Source of the DNA: Haematococcus lacustris
Lineage: Eukaryota > Chlorophyta > Chlorophyceae > Chlamydomonadales > Haematococcaceae
NCBI GenBank assembly: GCA_030144725.1
Contig: JASKMD010000028.1
Span: forward strand, 903,652 to 967,651
Length of the DNA: 64,000 bases
Reading direction: 5' to 3'
Below, in pieces: positions 8,675-18,900 of the stretch (within the stretch, counting starts at the first letter, position 1; every line of letters starts with the position of its first letter). The position numbers and the translations under genes are program-made. Below the pieces are notes generated by a model. It saw nothing but the letters and a program-made list of their open reading frames with translations. It was not told the DNA's origin and ran no database searches.

Positions 8675-11600
8675 CTAGGTAAGGTGATGGATGGCATTGT
8701 ATTCAGCCAAAACCTTGTCACAGCCAGTCAGGTAGGACCTGGGCTCCCAGGTGTTGTGAGTGGAGTCATAGCCCTCCCACTGCACCAGGTAGAAACCGGC
8801 TTTGTTGTCTTTCACACCCTTGTGGTCAAGCAAACGCTCAACATAGTACACAGGAGTCTCATCCATCCAGGTCACAGGAGGTGGCATGAAGCCAACATCA
8901 GTGCCAGTGTATGGCTTGATGAGTGACACATGGAAGACAGGGTGCAGACGGCTCATGCTGGCAGGCAGGTCTAGCTTGACAGCAACTGCACCAACCAGAA
9001 GCAGGATCTCAAAGGGACCCACATACCTAGGTATGAGCTTGCGAGCCTTCCCAGGCTTAAGCTTGAGATTCTTGGTGCTGAGCAACACCTTCTGGCCCAC
9101 CTTGTACTCAACGTCACGCCTGGCCTTATTGGCATAGGCAGACTGACGGGATTGGGCTGCAGCCATGCACTTCCTGGCATTGGCAACAGCATCCTGCCAC
9201 CAACGGGTAAAGGCATGAGCAGAGGGACAACGGCCCCCATAAGGCAGATCACGTAGGCCAACAGTCACAGGGGACTGACCTGTGTTGACCAGGAAGGGGG
9301 TGGACTGGATGGACTCCTGCCACGAGTTGTTGACAGCAAACTCAGCCAAGGCTAAGTAGTCAGGCCAGTCAGATTGAGTAGGTGAGATGTAGTGCCTGAG
9401 CATCTCCTCTAACACACGGTTATACCTCTCTGTCTGGCCATCAGACTGTGGATGATAAGATGATGAGAGGGCAGGCTTAGAGCCACAGCGCCTCATGACC
9501 TCACGCCAGAACACACTTGTGAACAGTGAGCCCCGGTCAGAGATCAGCTCAGCAGGCATGCCATGCAGTTTGTACACATGGTCAATGAACAGTTGTGCAA
9601 AACGGCGTGCCTTCAGGTCCTCACGGCATGGCACAAAGTGGACCATCTTGCTGAGCCTGTCCACAAAGACACAGATAGCATCATACCCATGTGACCCAGA
9701 GGGTAGCTTGGTAATGAAGTCCATGGACACAGACTCCCAGCGGTAGTCAGGTATAGACAGAGGGTTGAGCAGGCCACCTGGCTTGAGTGTAGACGCCTTG
9801 TCACGTTGACAGGCATCACATGTGGACACATAGTACCTGACGTCAGCACGCATTGTGTTCCACCAAAACACACGTGACACACGTTCCAGGGTTTTGCTGA
9901 TACCCACATGACCTGAATAGACTGCATCATGCATCTCGTGCAAGATGTGGTTGCGCAGCTCAGAGTCATTGGGAACCACTACCTTATCCTTACCAGTGAG
10001 CCGCCATAGGCCATGTGTGTCCTGGTACATGCTGGACAGATCAGCTTCAGCATTAAACGCAGGGTCAAGCCGGTATCCTTGGATGAGTTGATCAGACAAA
10101 CCCAGAGGATGGGCAGGAGCCGCAGGATAGTGCACTGAGGTGTCAGATGTACAGGTGACCAGGGGAACGAGGTCCCTGTTATGGCTTGTATCAGCAGTAT
10201 TTTCAGTAATCTCTGGAGTTAAGGAGGATTTCGCAGTGACGGCAGCAGGGGCATTGGCCTCAAGGGCTCTAGCACCACTAGCTCCCTCCCCCCCACAGGA
10301 AAGTTTGGCCTGCCGTCTGGTGAGCATTGCACACACAGTGGCACCTTCCTGGGGGCCAGTGATTAACCGGGATAAAGGATCTGCTGGGTTGACTGGACCT
10401 GGGATGTACTCAAGTTTAAAGTCAAACCTAGACAGCAGCTCCATCCACCTAGCCTGACGCCTAGACAGATTCTTCTGTGTAGGCAGTGAAATCAAAGGCT
10501 TATGGTCGGTGAACAGAGTGAATGGCACACCTTCAAGGTAGCAACGCCATTCCTTGCATGCGGTGACAAGAGCAAGCATCTCTTGCTCACCTGTGGTGTA
10601 GTTGACCTCAGCAGAGGACAACTTCTTGCTCAGATAGGCAAGGGGGTACCCATCCTGCATCAGGACTGCACCTACTCCTTGGAGTGAGGCATCACAGTAC
10701 ACCTGGAAGGGTTGGGTGTGATCTGGCAGGCGCAGCATAGGCACGTTAGCCACAGCAGCTTTGAGCTCATAGAAGGCAAGACGTTCATGGTCAGGCCAGG
10801 AGTGCCATGGGAATGTGGCACTGAGCTTGCCACACAGATCAGTCAGGGGTGCTGAGATGGCACTGAAGTTATGCACAAACTTGCGAACAAAGTTGGCAGC
10901 ACCCAGGAAGGACTGCAGCTGGGTCAGGGATGAAGGGACAGGCCAGTCAACAATGGCCCTCACCTTATCAGGGTCCACAGAGATGGCACCAGCTGAGATC
11001 ACATGCCCAAGAAACCTGAGGGTGAGCTGCATGAACTCACATTTGGACATCTTGGCATACAGTTTGTTTTTACGCAGCAGGTCAAAGACAAGGCGTAGGT
11101 GCTGCAGGTGCTCAGGTAGAGACTTAGACATGACCAGTATGTCATCTAGGTACACTAGTGCACACTTGCCCAGGACAGGTGCAAAAGCATCATTCATGAC
11201 ACGCTGGAAGGTGGCAGGGGCATTGGTCAGGCCAAAGGACAGCACCTTGAATTGGAAGTGACCTTCAGGAGTCCTGAAGGCAGTCTTGGGGACGTCCTCA
11301 GGGGTGATCCTGATCTGGTGATAACCAGCTTGTAGGTCAAGGGAGGAGAAGACAGAACACCCTGACAACCTGTCAAACAGATCATCAATCCTGGGCAGGG
11401 GGTATTGGTCACGTAGTGTGAGCTTGTTGAGCTGACGGTAGTCAATGCACATACGTAGCTCACCTGACTTCTTCTGCACAAACAGGATGGGTGCAGCATA
11501 GGGGGAGGAGCTGGGCTCAATCATACCTTTGTTGAGGTAGTCCTGGATCTGTCTCTTGAGCTCCTCTTGCTCAGGTTTACTGAGGCGGTACATGGGGGTC

Positions 11601-12562
11601 ACAGGTGGACGGGCGTCAGGGACCAGGGGTATGGTATGACCCACAGGACGTTCAGGAGGGGTGTCAGTGAGTGGTTTAAATACATCACTGTACTCATTGA
11701 GTAGGGTTTGCAGCTCAGCTTTGATAGCTGCAGGTATGTGTGGGTTGTCATGGTCACTGGGGGTACCAGGACTGGCAGAGGCTGAGCCTTCAGCCATGAC
11801 TAAAGCAACCACAGCACGGCCTCCTTTAAGGAGCCACCTGGACGCCTGGGTAGCTGAGATTAACTCAGGTTTGGCTTTGAGAGCATTGATTAAGAATGCA
11901 GGGGTTGGTCTTACAGCAGAACATTGCCCAACATACTTAGGGCCTGCCACAGCAGGACATGGCAGAGTAACAGCAGTCTTGCCAGCAGCAGAAAGAGAAA
12001 GGGTTTTACCCTCATAAGAAAGGATTGCCTTGCTGGCAAAAAGCCACTCATCACCCAGAAGCACATCATAACCCTGCACAAAGCTAGGCATGACCGTCAG
12101 CTTGCATGTGGCACAGTGGCCAGGCAGACATAAGTCCACAGCAGCAAACTGATGGCAGGACAGTGTGGCATTGTCAGCAAGTGACCACTGTTGTGCCTGA
12201 GGGAGAGCAGTCAGTGGCAGAGCAGCAACTGCAGAGCTGACAAAAGAGTGTGTGGCACCAGTATAGCATAGCAGCAGTGCATGCTTTGAAGCAAATGCTA
12301 TGCTGATGAAAGAGTGTGTGGCACCAGTGACACACAAGAAGTGTGCCAGCAGCCAGCAGCCACTGATGAGCTTTGGAGTACAAGCTCTATGGCAATGCAT
12401 GCTTGACAGCAAAGCCGGTGCTGATGAATGAGTGTGTGGGGTTACAGCATACAGCCAGTCATCACCCAAAAACACATCATACCGCGGTAGGCGGGGCAGC
12501 AGACGGCGGAGCCGTGGGAGCTGCAGGGTAGGCACGGGGAGCGGCGGAGCCACCAGCGCCAC
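8675..12562 (-). CDS. Gypsy chromovirus Pol polyprotein, 1295 aa
   Basis: Protease-like region at residues 75-180, where the motif reads CYTGATHSF: the Asp normally before TGA is Tyr100. A diverged second copy, CVTGATHSF, precedes it. RT spans about 320-520 with VYLDD at 470-474. RNase H has CDAS (Asp624) and TDHKP (Asp686). Integrase has an HHCC zinc site (CDAC, Cys915/Cys918) and a DDE core at MDFI (Asp948), SDRG (Asp1009) and QTERYNR (Glu1045). A C-terminal chromodomain follows (YVERLLDHK, FYLVQWEGY; about 1238-1280). RT, RNase H and integrase look intact, but the protease Asp loss makes autonomous activity doubtful. The true start is unclear because gag and pol are in different frames; the first 100 residues look like a duplicated protease/linker segment. 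Confidence 0.93.
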   Translation of the reverse strand: MALVAPPLPVPTLQLPRLRRLLPRLPRYDVFLGDDWLYAVTPHTHSSAPALLSSMHCHRACTPKLISGCWLLAHFLCVTGATHSFISIAFASKHALLLCYTGATHSFVSSAVAALPLTALPQAQQWSLADNATLSCHQFAAVDLCLPGHCATCKLTVMPSFVQGYDVLLGDEWLFASKAILSYEGKTLSLSAAGKTAVTLPCPAVAGPKYVGQCSAVRPTPAFLINALKAKPELISATQASRWLLKGGRAVVALVMAEGSASASPGTPSDHDNPHIPAAIKAELQTLLNEYSDVFKPLTDTPPERPVGHTIPLVPDARPPVTPMYRLSKPEQEELKRQIQDYLNKGMIEPSSSPYAAPILFVQKKSGELRMCIDYRQLNKLTLRDQYPLPRIDDLFDRLSGCSVFSSLDLQAGYHQIRITPEDVPKTAFRTPEGHFQFKVLSFGLTNAPATFQRVMNDAFAPVLGKCALVYLDDILVMSKSLPEHLQHLRLVFDLLRKNKLYAKMSKCEFMQLTLRFLGHVISAGAISVDPDKVRAIVDWPVPSSLTQLQSFLGAANFVRKFVHNFSAISAPLTDLCGKLSATFPWHSWPDHERLAFYELKAAVANVPMLRLPDHTQPFQVYCDASLQGVGAVLMQDGYPLAYLSKKLSSAEVNYTTGEQEMLALVTACKEWRCYLEGVPFTLFTDHKPLISLPTQKNLSRRQARWMELLSRFDFKLEYIPGPVNPADPLSRLITGPQEGATVCAMLTRRQAKLSCGGEGASGARALEANAPAAVTAKSSLTPEITENTADTSHNRDLVPLVTCTSDTSVHYPAAPAHPLGLSDQLIQGYRLDPAFNAEADLSSMYQDTHGLWRLTGKDKVVVPNDSELRNHILHEMHDAVYSGHVGISKTLERVSRVFWWNTMRADVRYYVSTCDACQRDKASTLKPGGLLNPLSIPDYRWESVSMDFITKLPSGSHGYDAICVFVDRLSKMVHFVPCREDLKARRFAQLFIDHVYKLHGMPAELISDRGSLFTSVFWREVMRRCGSKPALSSSYHPQSDGQTERYNRVLEEMLRHYISPTQSDWPDYLALAEFAVNNSWQESIQSTPFLVNTGQSPVTVGLRDLPYGGRCPSAHAFTRWWQDAVANARKCMAAAQSRQSAYANKARRDVEYKVGQKVLLSTKNLKLKPGKARKLIPRYVGPFEILLLVGAVAVKLDLPASMSRLHPVFHVSLIKPYTGTDVGFMPPPVTWMDETPVYYVERLLDHKGVKDNKAGFYLVQWEGYDSTHNTWEPRSYLTGCDKVLAEYNAIHHLT

Positions 12563-14264
12563 CGGCGCGGCCGGAGTGACCAGGCCGGAGTAAGAGTGAG
12601 GGCTGCCCGGACGGCGGCGATCTGCGGACGAACAGCAGCCACAACACTAACACCACCACACTTGCATGGGGTGACCCCAGAACCAGCAGCAGCTACAATG
12701 CCCTTGTGGTTGTCTATGGCTGAAGCCACAACATCGTCAAGAGTGGGGTGTGCCAAGGACATGAGGTCCTGTGCCACTGGGTTAGGGGGTGAGGCCCCTC
12801 TAAGCAGTGACCACAGTCAATGCCATGTTCATGCACCCTTGTACCACACAAAGTGATGGTATTGCTGAAGTTGTCAGTGTACTCCTGCAGGGTCACACTT
12901 AGAGACATGCACAGCAGCTTAGAGTTCATTAGCTGGCCATGAGCATGGTTAAGGTCAGTCACAGTCCTCCCCTACCATGTCAATGAAGTGCTTGCAAAGA
13001 GAGTCCCATGGGGTGTACCCACTGTGCGTCAAGGCATCTGAATACCTGATGGACTTGAACATGAGGATGGCAGTGCAAGGGCAGGATCAAGGTTATTGTT
13101 AGCACAGTGCACCTCCAGATCCTTAAGGAAGGTGACAGCAAGTTTACCCTGAGCAAGGCTGTTATTAGACTAATGCTCAATCAGGGGGCAAGCCCCTGTG
13201 GGAGTGCACCACAGTGTCAGGTGCCAGAGGCACAGCAGCAGGTGGGAGTGGGGCAGAGCCACTAGCTAGCCCAGCATACTTCTGACGGATTGCAGCAATA
13301 GATGCTGATGGCTTGGGGACAGGCCTACTAGGGATCTGTCCTACGGGAGTCTTGCCAGAGGCAGGAGCACCCTGGGCCACTGTGGCTGGTGCAGCAGTGA
13401 ATGCAACACGTGCAGCAGATGCAGCAGCAGCAGAAGTGCATGGAGCATTGTGCACAGCAGGTTGGGCAGCAGGCTGGGCAGCAGAGGTACCATTACCTTC
13501 ATGGGCTGCAGCATAAGCATGCGGACCTGTAGACCCACCTGCAGGCTGGGGACCAGCCTCCTGCAAGCAAGCAGACTGGGTGCAACAGCAGCAACGCACT
13601 GCATAACTGGCTGGGCAGCAGGCAGAGCAGCAGGCTGAGCAGCAGGCTGGGCAGCAAAGGTGCCACTACCTATAAGGGCTGCAGCAAAAGCATGCGGACT
13701 TGTAGACCCACCTGCAGGCTGGGGACCAGCCTCCTGCAAGCAAGCAGACTGGGGTACACCAGCATTAGCAGCAGGCCGACGAGCAATGAAACATTGCATG
13801 TCGAAGATGCTAGCCACAGTATTGCAAGGCTGCATTTCTGCCTGCATGGAGGGCTGATGAGACCGGCTGGGGCGCAAGAGCAAAAGCATCAGCGCGACTT
13901 ACCCCAGCAGCAACGGCTTCAGCAGCGGCAAGCTTCTGCGTGAATAGCGCCCAGGAGGTCCTCGCGGGCCAGGAGGCCGGCCGGAGCTGCTCACTAGGCA
14001 CGTCCCGCTCGCCAGCTTTTCCGCCACTGTCACGCTCGCCTGCAAGGTCGACATATCCTACAATGCACGGGCCCGCTCATAGAGAGTCTCCAGATATGCC
14101 TTCTACTCGGCCCCATTTCGGCGAGCCCGATGTTTTGTGTGTTTCGAGGCTTTGTTTAAGAGCGCTTAGCGCGAGCCTAATCCTCTGCAGTGACTGTGTA
14201 AGCCACGCAAACACTTCGAACCATCTTTTACATGGTCGAGGCGGAGTGTTTACAGTAACTGGGA
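12563..14264 (-). pseudogene. Degraded gag region of the Gypsy element
   Basis: No single frame spans this region. Gag-like pieces on the minus strand include FLKDLEVHCANNNLDPAL, SLCKHFIDMVGE, VTLQEYTDNFSNTI and, near pol, SLAHPTLDDVVASAIDNHK, spread over different frames. An Ala/Pro-rich segment containing ACLQEAGPQPAGGST occurs twice (about 13515-13580 and 13695-13760), showing a tandem duplication of about 180 bp. Gag is therefore probably non-functional, and the copy would need helper proteins. Confidence 0.65.
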
Positions 14265-14280
14265 CATCGGTCGGAAACCA
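14265..14280 (-). promoter_or_regulatory. Candidate primer-binding site
   Basis: Two bases inside the 5' LTR the minus strand reads TGGTTTCCGACCGATG. TGG at this position is the usual start of a PBS (complement of the tRNA CCA end). I cannot say which tRNA matches. Confidence 0.55.
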
Positions 14281-14282
14281 CT

Positions 14283-14582
14283 TGTAACGTGCAGCCTCAT
14301 AAAGGCGACGTTGGACCGTTTGAACCATATGTAACACTGAGCCGGCCGCGAGGGCACTCGAGCCGCGGGTACTTAAACAGTCGGCCACAAGGCACTACCG
14401 TGAGAAGGCTAGGGCTTAGAACGGGGCCCCCTGGAATCGAACCAGTTGTCCTCACAGCTTACGCTGCTAGGCTTAACCTGCCAACTCACACTAATGCGGT
14501 GTGACCGATATCCTGTAGCTGCCTCGGGTTAACCGCGACAGCCCAGACGACACTAAGGGACTACGCGGAGCGCGCCCTTACA
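14283..14582 (-). repeat. 5' LTR (right) of the Gypsy element
   Basis: Partner of 7798-8097, 300 bp, apparently identical, followed by CAGGG at 14583-14587. Confidence 0.95.
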
Positions 14583-14587
14583 CAGGG

Positions 14588-16975
14588 GCCACCAGGGCAT
14601 CAGCCAGGCAGTGTTCGACTTCATTCGCCACCACTACCATGAGCGCAGCAAGCCCTCGCCCTCGTGCAAGGATCAGCGGTCATATTGGGTGTGCTTAACT
14701 ACTGGGTGAGTGCCATAGCGCCAAACTACATGTGCATTGTTGGCTTCGAATGCATGCATGTGCTGCAGCCACTAGTGTGCCCCTGGTGTGCCATGTACCA
14801 AGTTGTCTGGCACAAGGCTTGCTGCATGTGTGCTTGCGTGTGTGGTGCTTGCGCCATAGGGACGACACATGCACACTTGTAAAGGAGACCAGGCGTTTCT
14901 TCGAGAGCTCACTGCTGGTGATGTGGCGTGAGTTTGATGAAGAGCAGCAGCACTTGGAGGAGCAATGGCGGCAGAATCAGCGTCAGCAAGGAGGACAGCT
15001 GCAGCAGCCACCCAGCATGCGTGTCAGCCTCAGCACGTTTGTCAGGCTGAGGCCGCCATGGGTGGCACGCCTGACGGCATCACAACGGCAAGTGTGTGTG
15101 TGCAAGACCTGCTGCAACCTGGACAACTTGCTCACAGCACTAGCCCACCACAAAAAGAGCCTGCAGCTGCCCCCCGCTGCAGCCATTGCTGCCCCCCTAG
15201 CTGCCCCCCTGGCTGCAGTAGGCGCTGCCCCTCAGCCGCCCCCCCACCAAGGGGGTGATGCCCCCCCTGTTGCTGAGGAGGAGGACAACTCCCTCACCGC
15301 TGCTACCTCTCCCTACATAGATCCACTTGGTGATTTTGAGCAGCAGGAACATAGGTGGCAAGCAGAGCAAAAGCGTCAGCCTTGGCAGGCCGCCCCACCC
15401 TTCCACCCTTCCCCCCTTCCCCCCTTTCCCCCTTCCCCCCTTCCCCCACCCCTCTACACTCCCCTCTACACTCCTGGCCTTCCGCCTGTCCCGCTGCATT
15501 CACCACCTCCCCTCCCCCCCCACTCCCCCATCCTAATCCCACCACCTCCCAGCAAAACCCAGCCCCTGAGCGCCACAGCTATGCGGCAGTTGTTCCTGTG
15601 TCCTTGTGAGCTTGGCCAGCAGCCTGGCCTTGCATGCTCTTTGCGCACATGCCCCCATTGCAAGTCGCGCAAGCTGCATCTGCAGCCTGATGCAGATGGC
15701 AGCGTCATGCTCACTGTGCGTCAGTATGGAAAGCCAGCATCAGCTGTAGGCAGCCGACCGGCACCAGCAGCAGGCAAGGCTAAAGTTGAGCTGCTATGCA
15801 TGAGGGTGAGCTTGAGTGATGTTGTTGGCATGCTGAACAAGCAGATGCCAGAGTACATCAGGCACCACCGGTTGGCACATCATCAGCTGCAGGTTTTCCG
15901 TGAGCACCGTGAGGCCGTCAAGGCAGGCCAGGATGGGAAGGTTGTGATTTCATGTGATTGGTCAGAGAAGTTGACTGTTGAGCGCAGCATTGAGATCATG
16001 TCAGAGCATTGGCATGCGCAGCAGATAGGCATTCTCGTGGCGTGTGCATACTTCAAGAACAAAGAGGGGGCCTACAAGGAGCACACCGTGTATGTGATGA
16101 CAGATGGGAAGGAGCAGTCGGCAGCCATTACCCAAGCAGCAGTAAACCAGGTGGTGTGTTACTTGCTGGCTGAGCATGACATGGACATGAGGCAGTTGTA
16201 CATGTGGTCTGATGGGTGTGCAGGGCAGTTCAAGGGCGCCCCAGCCATGCGACAGCATTGGGGCATGGCACAGAGGTTCAGCATGCCGGTGTGGTGGAGC
16301 TATGGGGCTACAGCTCACTTCAAGGGCAGGCATGATTCAGAGGGAGGGGTGGTGAAGCAGTGGCTGAGGGGTGAGATCCTGGCTGACCGTGTTGGGAAGT
16401 GCAATGCATTGGGGTTTGTGCAGCATTGCAATGCATATCACAAGCCAGCTGCTGCTGCTGACCCCAGCAAGGCTCACCGTGCACGAGCAAGTGTGGGTCA
16501 TCGGTGGTGCTTGGAGCTTAGCACACGGGAGGTAGAGCTTTGCAATGCTCCAGAGTGGGATGCACATGCCTTTGCATCATCCATCCCCGGCTCTATGAGC
16601 ATGCATAGCTGCTTCTTCCCTGCTGCAGGGATCCACGTTGAGTGGTCAGAGACTGCATGTGCATGTGCCCAATGCATGACCCCCGCACCAAGGGGTGTGT
16701 GCATGAGGCCCACCATCACAAAGCCCTTTGTGGCCATGCCCATGTTCGATCAGAAGAGGGATGACAAGCACTGGGACGATGAGTGCCTCACCCTTCTGTG
16801 TTCATTTGCACCAGACAGCGTGAAGCAGCTGTGCACCTTGGGCAAGAAGCTGAGCGTGAAAATGTTAAACGAGTATTGCAAGGCAGTGGGGTTATATGTG
16901 CCAGCCAACACCTTGCGTGCTGACCTACGGTACATGGTACTGGAGCATCTCAATGGGCAGGCAGAGTGGGATTGA
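14588..16975 (+). CDS. 3' exons of the unclassified DDE-transposase-like gene (about 744 codons)
   Basis: Exon 14588-14705 continues the frame interrupted at 7797. A GT-AG intron (14706-14859) leads in phase to 14860-16975. The C-terminal 705 residues have a Cys-rich region (VCVCKTCCNLD; FLCPCELG...CSLRTCPHCKSRK) and then a likely RNase-H-fold catalytic core: ISCDWSEKLTVERS, YMWSDGCAGQFKG and YGATAHFKGRHDSEGGVVK, supplying candidate Asp, Asp and Glu. A later Cys cluster is ACACAQCMTPAPRGVC. A decaying paralogue at 54.8-55.4 kb conserves the YGATxHF...HDSEGGV block. I cannot place it in a named superfamily; a transposase is the best inference. TGTAA follows at 16984. Confidence 0.65.
15390..15560 (+). 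repeat. In-frame Pro-rich low-complexity insert
   Basis: CCCCTTCCCC-type repeats encode a Pro/Ser/Leu-rich linker between the two Cys-rich regions of the unclassified transposase-like protein. Confidence 0.8.
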
Positions 16976-17560
16976 GCTGGCTGTGTAAGATGACGTTGAG
17001 AAAATTGGGCTCCATGCGTAAAGTGTACCGCAGTGTACCGCAGCGGAGAACTCTGCATCCCGCGTTGTGGGTGTTGTTAGGCAGCACTTGAAAGGCCCAT
17101 TGCGCAGAGCGGAACCGTTCGCGTGCCTGGCAGACTGCCGGTCACCGTGGGTGCCAGCAGCTCGGGCGCGCAGGCGCAAGCGCGACGCAAAGATAAGGCG
17201 TTCCGCGTTAAAATGACAACTCAACTCTCACCAGGCACGCCGCAAAGTCAAATGTCCCTTACGTGGTGGTTCAATGGGAGGGGTGACCAGCTTGCTCGCG
17301 ACATGGTCTAGTCTTTCTTTTTCTCTCTCTCTTAGTCTCTCTCTTAGTCTTTCTTTCTCCTGTAATCTCTTTCTCCCCCAAAAAAAAGTGCAAGAACCGA
17401 CGAAACCGACCGCCCCTCGCCGTCTCCTTTGGGGCTGCTGAGCAGCGCCCCTGACTGCAGTGGATGCGTAATCTAATCGTGCAAGGGCACAACGAGCAGG
17501 GACGCGGCCAGTGGCCCTAAACGCGATAAAGTGCGTCGGTTAGGCGAGAAAAACGAAAAA
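16976..17560. other. 3' region of the Harbinger-like element
   Basis: TGTAA at 16984-16988 lies within GCTGGCTGTGTAA, closely resembling the end of the transposase gene at 1602-1614. A CTCTCTTAGT-rich tract lies at 17311-17370. No gene is seen. Confidence 0.6.
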
Positions 17561-17589
17561 CGAAAAACGAATCGAGTGCGAACAGGGCC
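17561..17589 (-). repeat. Right TIR of Harbinger-like element (29 bp)
   Basis: Ends GTGCGAACAGGGCC and is followed by the CTC target duplication at 17590-17592. Just inside it, the CGAAAAA unit is repeated. Confidence 0.93.
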
Positions 17590-17754
17590 CTCGTTTTAAG
17601 AATCGTTAACTGCAGCGACCTGGTGTATTAACAAAAAGTGCTCCCAACGAACACGTACCAGCCGGCCAACACCATCGCCGGTGACAAGAAGCATCACATT
17701 GCGCGGCTTCGCCGCGCCAATAGAGCTTCGCCTACGTAAAACTCAATTACACTA

Positions 17755-17951
17755 GATAATGGAGTCGCCAGGGCCGTTTTAGGTGGTTGAAAAAGGCTCG
17801 GTCTCGGCGCTGGAGCGTAACAGCTCTCGACCTCAGCCAGCAGCCGCGTCGCTACGCTCCGCGGCTGCTGGCTTCGGTCTCGAGCTGTTACGCTCCAGCG
17901 CCTCGACCTCGCCTTTTGCAACCACCTAAAACGACCCGCGACACCATTATC
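17755..17951. mobile_element. Foldback MITE, 197 bp, TA target (copy 1)
   Basis: A nearly complete inverted repeat from GATAATGGAGTCGC to its complement GCGACACCATTATC. The central arms carry CGTTTTAGGTGGTT and end around a short loop near CGCGTCGCTACGCTCCGCG. TA flanks both sides (17753-17754 and 17952-17953), as for Tc1/mariner-type MITEs. It has no coding capacity. Confidence 0.8.
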
Positions 17952-18639
17952 TACTACTTTATAGAATCCGAGCCAAATTTAATTATATGGGCGTACCCTA
18001 ATCACAAGCGGCCCGTACATGATTCAGGCGCCCCCAACATGGGGTTGGTAATATGCATGCGATTACTCTCTCAATGCTGCACCGTTTTCGATAGCGTTTA
18101 TCACATTGGCAACCGCAATTTAGTCCGCGTAATCTGACCATCAGCGCTAGCCATTGGAGTCTTTGCTCGCGTACTGCCACATGTGCCCGCGAACAAATCA
18201 CAGCGGCGAGACGGGTCTCCTTGGCACGGTGAGCCACGTCGCTGTGACCCCATCTACCTAGCGTAGTGAGCTGGTTGTGCACAAATGGAATGTCCGGCCG
18301 ACACCCAACGCGATGCCTGCCGGGCGTGCAGGGCGTCTAGACGGGGCGGGTGAAGCATAATCTATCTTCGCTTCTCGCCAAACACATCATTTGGGTCGGC
18401 GCACACGTAGGTAGCACCGGGGTACACCCCCCCCCTCCACTGCGCTCTTCACTGTGTTGCACCCGTTGCACTTAATGGAAAAGCGACATAGAATTGTTGT
18501 TCTTTACTCATTGGCGCATCTATTGAAACAAACCGCACATTAAACAGCCCAGGCCTCTATCAGTTTGACATCTTCAAAGTGACATCATGTTCTCCAAGCA
18601 GAATCAGGGCTACGGGGCTGTGGGGTGGCAGTTGAGCTA

Positions 18640-18900
18640 TGAAACTTTGCACGCAGGTGGATGGCATGTAGGGGAGTGTAACTCTTAGAGGAGCCGAGTC
18701 CAAACTCGGTCATGGTGTGGAGTTGTGGAGTTGTGTGACTGACTGCATGGCTCTGGCCCTGAAATCGGCTAAGGGAGTTGGGGGGTCACAGACCAGAGTG
18801 AGCTCTTGGCTTGTCTGAGTATGAGCGTTTGTAACACTGTCCTAGATGAGCTTAACCTAGTATGTAGCATGCTGTAATTCCCAATGGTCGAGCTGTGGCA
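18640..18900. repeat. Diverged relative of the left end of the CACTA-like elements
   Basis: Shares ordered blocks with 22230-22460 and 28340-28580: TGAAACTTTG, GGCTAAGGGAGTTGG, TGAGTATGAG, ACCTAGTA and a GCATGC...TCCCA end. The copy in the right-hand duplication is at about 62240-62500. Confidence 0.65.

Larger units (their letters stand above)
7798..14582 (-). mobile_element. Gypsy chromovirus LTR retrotransposon, 6,785 bp, complete
   Basis: Two 300-bp LTRs (7798-8097 and 14283-14582) with TG...CA ends are flanked by the 5-bp duplication CAGGG. The element reads right to left: 5' LTR, primer-binding site, degraded gag, pol, a 12-bp minisatellite, polypurine tract and 3' LTR. Pol order is protease, RT, RNase H, integrase and chromodomain, which is Ty3/Gypsy chromovirus order. 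The LTRs appear identical by eye, so insertion was recent. It lies inside an exon of the unclassified gene. Confidence 0.95.
87..17589. mobile_element. PIF/Harbinger-like composite DNA transposon, 17.5 kb
   Basis: The element starts GGCCCTGTTCGCACTCG at 87 and ends with the exact reverse complement at 17589. It is flanked by CTC (84-86 and 17590-17592). The second copy of the locus at 57563-57565 has a single CTC and no insert. TIRs beginning GGCC, a 3-bp duplication and an internal DDE_Tnp_4-type transposase plus Myb-like gene fit PIF/Harbinger, although the usual target is TWA rather than CTC. Cargo in order: transposase (+), Myb-like gene (-), truncated LINE (+), unclassified transposase-like gene (+), and a Gypsy element nested inside the latter. 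Without the Gypsy element and LINE fragment the core is roughly 9.6 kb. Whether the second gene was captured or is an original part of the element cannot be told from one copy. Confidence 0.88.

Noticed and set aside
8216..8678. Thr/Arg/Asp- or Val/Thr/Ala-repeat ORFs
   Set aside because: They translate the 12-bp minisatellite of the Gypsy element.
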